This document shows positions 6,162 to 9,298 of a stretch of DNA of 9,298 nucleotides, piece by piece. The position numbers and the translations under genes are program-made. Position 1 is the stretch's first letter. Each line of letters opens with the position of its first letter. The notes beneath the pieces are model-generated. The model was given only the letters and a program-made list of their open reading frames with translations. It was not told where the DNA came from and ran no database searches. The DNA comes from CF-113 sp035308345 (GTDB lineage Bacteria > Chloroflexota > Ktedonobacteria > Ktedonobacterales > Ktedonobacteraceae), in the NCBI GenBank assembly GCA_035308345.1, contig DATGGW010000514.1, positions 1 to 9,298 of the forward strand, in the 5' to 3' direction.

Positions 6162-6192
6162 TTCGGGGTCGAGCTTCCCTGGAGCGCCTTTT

Positions 6193-7264
6193 CTAGCTGC
6201 ATCGCAGCACTCGCTTGCGTAGGGTCTGGAAGCTTGCCCGACCATACGCCTGTCTTTTCAGCAGCTTTTACGGTGGACATGGCCCTCCACGGGCCCCTGG
6301 CTCCATTTGAGTGTCAGCCCGGATTTCACCGCTTCATAATCTTTTTTGAGTGACTGTGCAAAGCTGAGGAGCTCAGCAATGCCCTGTTGTTCCACATGGT
6401 GAGCCTTGTACATCTGGGTTTTGCGTTTGGTCTGGCCGTGGTACCAGGCAGGTAGCTGCTGCTCTTCTTCCGCCGAAAACGTCTCTGACGGCTGTTGGGC
6501 CAGGGCTTTGAGCTGGGCTTGCTTGCGACTAAAAAAGGGCTTCAAGGTGTCCGAGAGGTTGGCCAGTAGATGCCAGCGGTCGCCACCTGTTGCGCATCTG
6601 GTGCTCCGAGGCTCGCTCCTTCTGCGTAGGGGCCACCGCGATCCCGACTGATGATCTCCACGCCCTCGTGCTCCTTCAGCCACTTTTGCAGAGTCGCCGC
6701 CTCTCGATCCGGCAGGAGGTCTATCGGTATCCGCCGCTCCAGGTCAATCAGGATCGTGCCGTAACTTTTGCGCTTACAAAACGAGAAGTCATCGACTCCC
6801 AGCACGCGCGGAGTGGAAGCCTGCTCTTCGGGCTGGACGCGAATGAGCCGCAGCAGCGTATCAGGACTGGTCACAAGGCTCATGCCTGCCACCAGGCGCT
6901 TTCCCGCTTCCCCGCCGAGGGCAAAGTCGATGAGCGTGAAGACATCCACCAGCCGGGTCGTGCGTCTGGCGTAAGGTGCGACGACAGTTGGAAGGCGCTC
7001 GGAGAAGATGTAGCGCTGACACTCCTCATTAGAGCAGAAGAAACGGCGCACATGCAGCTCCAGGCGCACGGCGCAGCTCATCCAGGGCAGATCGGCGACC
7101 GAGCGGACATAACGCGAGTGAATCCGCGCGGAACGCTCATAACAGAGGGGGCACTCTGCCTCCTCTGAGGTGCTCATCACCACGGCAGTAATCATCGTCT
7201 CGGAGGCATCGAGGAGCCGCAAGTGCAAGCAAGCCGGATCGGGGAGCAGCGTCGGTTTGGCCAT
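6193..7264 (-). pseudogene. ISL3-family transposase, two frameshifts and probable central deletion
   Basis: From ATG 7264 the frame reads a zinc-binding N-terminus (Cys38, Cys41, Cys77, Cys82), then VLGVDDFSFCKRKSYGTILIDLE with catalytic Asp in VDD (158/159), and ISRDRGGPYAEG with Asp208, the second DDE residue. Near 6581 one base is missing (AQQVA then, in the next frame, DRWHLLANLSDTLKPFF). The new frame runs to SQGPVEGHVHR, with the third catalytic residue (Glu), and near 6268 another base is missing; a third frame then gives KRQAYGRASFQTLRKRVLRCS and a TAG at 6193-6195, the usual ISL3 C-terminus. Between KRKTQMYKA and HHVEQQGIAELL the helix-turn-helix and linker region found in long ISL3 transposases is absent, which I read as an in-frame deletion of perhaps 150 residues. 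The protein should bind the element's inverted repeats and cut DNA; this copy cannot. Confidence 0.85.
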
Positions 7265-7395
7265 CGCGTAGTGGTATCCTTTCAGCTCTTTTTCAGGGAT
7301 GAAGGAAGGATACCAACACCTCCATGAGATGGCAAGAAACGCTGCCACATGGCTCATCTTTCTCGTTGGTCAATGGCGTTTTCTTTGACAGGAAG

Positions 7396-7899
7396 TTAGA
7401 ACTGGTGGCGGGTCTGGCCTCTGCCGAATGCGAAGACCTTGGTGGGTGTGACGGAGAACACGAGGCCCGAATCGGTGAGAACGCGTTGGTCGTCTTCATC
7501 ATAGAGGGAAAAATACCCGTTGCGGACCTGGTAGGGCCAGCTTTTGGTCGCCCACACCGAGGCTAAGCGTGCGAGGGTGTCCTGGTCGGTGATCTGCACG
7601 GCGTCACCCTCCACTACGACGGTGAGTCCTCCCATCTGGTTGGAGCCAGTCGTCAGAATGACGTGCGGGTTTCCACGCAGGTTGACCGTCTTCTGTGCGG
7701 TTTCTTCAGCGGTAAAGTGGATGGCCTCGTCGCGCCACACGGCAACGCACGGCGTGACGTGGGGGCGACCGTCGGCCCGCACGGTTGAGATCCAGAAGAG
7801 CTCGGCTGTTTCGAGGACGCGGCGCGTTTCCTCCCATGGCGTGACCACTCCGTCTGGTCCGCTGTGTCGGGGGTCGAGTTGTGTGATGGGTTCATTCAT
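7396..7899 (-). CDS. PPOX-class flavin/F420-type oxidoreductase (cargo gene of the IS)
   Basis: 167 codons from ATG 7899, with AGGAGT 7 nt upstream. The protein is a split-barrel pyridoxamine 5'-phosphate oxidase-like fold: LLETAELFWISTVRADG-type opening (29-44) followed by GRPHVTPCVAVWRDEAIHF (44-62), KTVNLRGNPHVILTTG (70-85) and VVVEGDAVQITD (94-105), all typical of PPOX/FDOR proteins that bind FMN or F420. The residues that would tell FMN from F420 cannot be judged by eye. No substrate can be named; relatives reduce small molecules or xenobiotics. It lies 131 bp before the transposase start, on the same strand, inside the inverted repeats, so it travels as cargo. It appears intact while the transposase is broken, which suggests selection for the cargo. 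Confidence 0.82.
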   Translation of the reverse strand: MNEPITQLDPRHSGPDGVVTPWEETRRVLETAELFWISTVRADGRPHVTPCVAVWRDEAIHFTAEETAQKTVNLRGNPHVILTTGSNQMGGLTVVVEGDAVQITDQDTLARLASVWATKSWPYQVRNGYFSLYDEDDQRVLTDSGLVFSVTPTKVFAFGRGQTRHQF

Positions 7900-7986
7900 G
7901 CAAAAAACTCCTGTTGATTGGACGTTCCGCAGCTCTGGAGCGTTGGTCGTCTGGTCACAGAGCGCGTCGAGGTGTGCCCCTAAAGA

Positions 7987-7995
7987 AGTATAGCA
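7987..7995 (-). promoter_or_regulatory. Extended -10 element before the PPOX gene
   Basis: On the minus strand TGCTATACT carries TATACT with a TGn extension, about 90 bp before the PPOX start and inside the right end of the element. No good -35 box is seen at the usual spacing, which an extended -10 can tolerate. This would give the cargo its own promoter and perhaps drive the transposase as well. Confidence 0.4.
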
Positions 7996-8023
7996 TACAA
8001 ATCCTCAAAAGAACAGACGTTCT

Positions 8024-8066
8024 TCATCAACTTCGCGGGAGAGCCAGGATATTATGAGGAGATCTC
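8024..8066 (-). repeat. Right inverted repeat of the ISL3-type element
   Basis: 8024-8047 (ending GCGGGAGAGCCAG) is the exact inverted copy of 6138-6161, and ATGAGGAGATCTC (8054-8066) pairs with the left outer block with one difference. The repeat ends 8 bp before the -35 box of the LacI-family gene. Confidence 0.8.
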
Positions 8067-8074
8067 TTAAACTC

Positions 8075-8104
8075 TTGACAAGAACCTTTTTCATCAGGTA
8101 TACT
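8075..8104 (+). promoter_or_regulatory. Promoter of the LacI-family gene
   Basis: TTGACA (8075-8080), an 18-bp spacer and TATACT (8099-8104) make a near-consensus sigma70-like promoter. The first operator begins 2 bp after the -10 box. Confidence 0.75.
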
Positions 8105-8106
8105 CG

Positions 8107-8146
8107 TCGTAACCGATTACGATAACGGTATCGTAAACGGTTACGA
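8107..8146. promoter_or_regulatory. Three tandem 12-bp LacI-type operators
   Basis: Three palindromic 12-mers follow each other without a gap: GTAACCGATTAC (8109-8120), GATAACGGTATC (8121-8132) and GTAAACGGTTAC (8133-8144). Each is close to symmetric around a central CG-type step, as in LacI/PurR-family operators, and with neighbouring bases the outer two become 16-bp sites, TCGTAACCGATTACGA and TCGTAAACGGTTACGA. Centres lie at 8114.5, 8126.5 and 8138.5. They cover the transcription start region and leader, so the LacI-family protein encoded directly downstream most likely represses its own gene. Confidence 0.72.
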
Positions 8147-8198
8147 CATATTTTTCTGAAGCCTTCTCCTGCAAGAGGAGCCATTGAGAAGATTTGCT

Positions 8199-9298
8199 AT
8201 GGCCGAGAAGCTGACAATCTCAGATATTGCACGACTGGCAGGCGTTTCCACGGCAACTGTCTCGCGCGTGCTGAATCAGAAGCCGGATGTGGACCCGGCA
8301 ACCCGTGAGCGTATCCTGCGCCTTATGGAGGAGCAGGGCTTTATGCCCAACATCGCCGCTTCCGGCCTGGCTGGCGGGCGCAGCCGCCTGCTTGGCGCCC
8401 TGGTACCTTCTCTTAGTTGGCCGCTCGTTCCGGAACTGATGCGAGGCGTCGGCGAAGTCGTAGGCAGTACCTCGTATGAACTCATCCTGTATAGTATCAC
8501 TGATGTGAATCATGAGAAAGACCGCAGTGATGTCATTGATCGCATCCTTGGGAGTCGACTGACGGCTGGTCTGCTTGCCGTTTTCCCCGGTCCCTCGGCG
8601 AAGCATCTGGCAAAACTGCACTCGCGCGACTTTCCTGTTGTGCTGGTCGACGACCAGGGAATACCGCCTGAGGGAACGCCCTGGATCAGCGTCGATAACC
8701 GCCTGGGCGCCTATGAAGCCACCCGCCACCTGATTTCCCTGGGGCATCTTCGCATAGCACATATCCAGGGTCCGCTCAAGTACCAGGTGTCGCATGACCG
8801 CTACCAGGGCTACTGCGATGCGCTGAACGAGGCTGGTATTTCTCTCGACCCCACCCTGGTGCTAGAAGGCGATTTTATGCCCCCTACCGGGCGCACATGT
8901 GCCAGTGCTTTCTTTGATCTTCCCGCCGGGAAACGTCCCACGGCCATCTTCGCAGGTAGCGATTATATGGCTTATGGCGCCATTTCGGCAGCGGAGCAGC
9001 GCGGCCTTCGCGTGCCAGAAGATATAGCAGTGGTTGGCTTCGACGATAACCCTTCTTCCGCTCACATGGAACCGGCGCTGACAACCGTCCGGCAACCGTT
9101 CTATGAGATGGGCCGCCGCGCCAGCGAAATCCTCCTGACCCTCGTTGAAACACCTCGCCCGGTCAATGGTCTGAACCGCAATGGCTGGATGGCCGGGGTG
9201 TCCGCGTCAATTTTCAATGAACCAATTCGCATCAAAATGCCGACAAGCCTTATAGTTCGTGCGTCCTGTGGCGCCTCCCGCGGCGCTACAATTGGGTA
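8199..9298 (+). CDS. LacI-family transcriptional regulator (3' end outside window)
   Basis: Open for 366 codons from ATG 8199 to the window edge. Residues ~5-50 are the LacI helix-turn-helix and hinge: LTISDIARLAGVSTATVSRVL and PATRERILRLMEEQGFMPN. The rest is a periplasmic-binding-protein-like sensor: RLLGALVPSLSWPLVPELM, DRILGSRLTAGLLAVFP, WISVDNRLGAYEATRHL, LGHLRIAHIQGP, PTAIFAGSDYMAYGAI and VVGFDDNPSSAHMEPALTTVRQP, all in the family order, so it binds a small ligand, typically a sugar, that cannot be named. The ribosome site is weak: GAGAAG lies 7 nt before ATG, while the better AGAGGAG (8174-8180) would serve an in-frame TTG at 8184 only with 3 nt spacing. After TSLIVRASCG, where most members end, it continues at least 14 codons. 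The sugar genes it would control are probably beyond the right edge. Confidence 0.9.
   Translation, partial: MAEKLTISDIARLAGVSTATVSRVLNQKPDVDPATRERILRLMEEQGFMPNIAASGLAGGRSRLLGALVPSLSWPLVPELMRGVGEVVGSTSYELILYSITDVNHEKDRSDVIDRILGSRLTAGLLAVFPGPSAKHLAKLHSRDFPVVLVDDQGIPPEGTPWISVDNRLGAYEATRHLISLGHLRIAHIQGPLKYQVSHDRYQGYCDALNEAGISLDPTLVLEGDFMPPTGRTCASAFFDLPAGKRPTAIFAGSDYMAYGAISAAEQRGLRVPEDIAVVGFDDNPSSAHMEPALTTVRQPFYEMGRRASEILLTLVETPRPVNGLNRNGWMAGVSASIFNEPIRIKMPTSLIVRASCGASRGATIG

Larger units (their letters stand above)
6119..8066. mobile_element. ISL3-type insertion element with a cargo gene (1.95 kb)
   Basis: The element is bounded by inverted repeats 6119-6161 and 8024-8066. Between them lie an ISL3-type transposase gene (frameshifted) and an intact PPOX-type oxidoreductase gene, both on the minus strand, with the cargo between the right repeat and the transposase. 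No second copy of the repeat occurs between the two genes, so both sit inside one unit. ISL3 elements with passenger genes are known (for example ISPpu12). Neither tip choice, at 6119/8066 or at the GGCTCT inside (6140/8045), shows an 8-bp direct repeat in the flanks. With its transposase broken, it could move only with help from a relative. Confidence 0.72.

Noticed and set aside
6570..6600. Programmed frameshift in the transposase
   Set aside because: No slippery heptamer with a helper structure is evident, ISL3 transposases normally use a single frame, and a second unrelated frameshift occurs further on.
6119..8066. Composite transposon formed by two IS copies
   Set aside because: Only one transposase gene and one pair of inverted repeats are present.
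8109..8144. Short tandem repeats that could suggest a CRISPR or satellite
   Set aside because: Only three 12-bp units, each palindromic, without spacers, between a promoter and a LacI gene; operators explain them.
8220..8795. Long minus-strand open frame (191 codons) opposite the LacI-family gene
   Set aside because: It lies wholly antisense to a gene with clear family motifs and shows no recognisable domain.

Overview
The window (9,298 bp) reads as chromosomal accessory DNA from a soil-type bacterium. I infer a Ktedonobacteria-like member of the Chloroflexota from the mix of gene types: a fused GNAT-hydrolase, a VOC enzyme, a DinB/maleylpyruvate-isomerase-type protein, an ISL3 transposase of the long Chloroflexota type, and a large LacI regulator. 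No rRNA or other marker gene is present, so this placement is a guess from gene style only.

Left third (1-3951, all on the minus strand): four genes. In transcription order they are a class I SAM-dependent methyltransferase, a DinB/maleylpyruvate isomerase-like protein, a VOC (glyoxalase/dioxygenase superfamily) protein, and a long protein joining an N-terminal GNAT acetyltransferase to a C-terminal phospholipase/carboxylesterase-type serine hydrolase that runs off the left edge. The last two overlap by 4 bp (ATGA) and resemble the dioxygenase-hydrolase pairs used against quinones and hydroquinones. A 30-bp dyad lies in front of this pair.

Middle (4090-6118, plus strand): a wrecked ammonium transporter gene (amt) that keeps only its first ~37 codons, one central motif and its C-terminal tail. 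It is followed by a copper-response operon: a strong promoter, a CsoR-type operator, a copA (Cu+ P-type ATPase) gene that has lost everything between its third membrane segment and its last ~19 codons, an intact csoR repressor and an intact copZ chaperone. The copper sensor and chaperone survive while the pump encoded here cannot work.

Right-centre (6119-8066): an ISL3-type element bounded by 43-bp inverted repeats whose inner 24 bp are identical. It holds a transposase gene with two frameshifts and probably a central deletion, plus an intact flavin/F420-type PPOX oxidoreductase gene carried as cargo. No target-site duplication was found.

Right end (8067-9298, plus strand): a LacI-family regulator gene, open at the window edge. 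Its sigma70-like promoter is followed at once by three 12-bp palindromic operators in perfect tandem phase, which implies tight autoregulation. The right end of the insertion element stops 8 bp before the -35 box.

A theme of the window is that three neighbouring genes (amt, copA, transposase) keep both ends but lack their middles.
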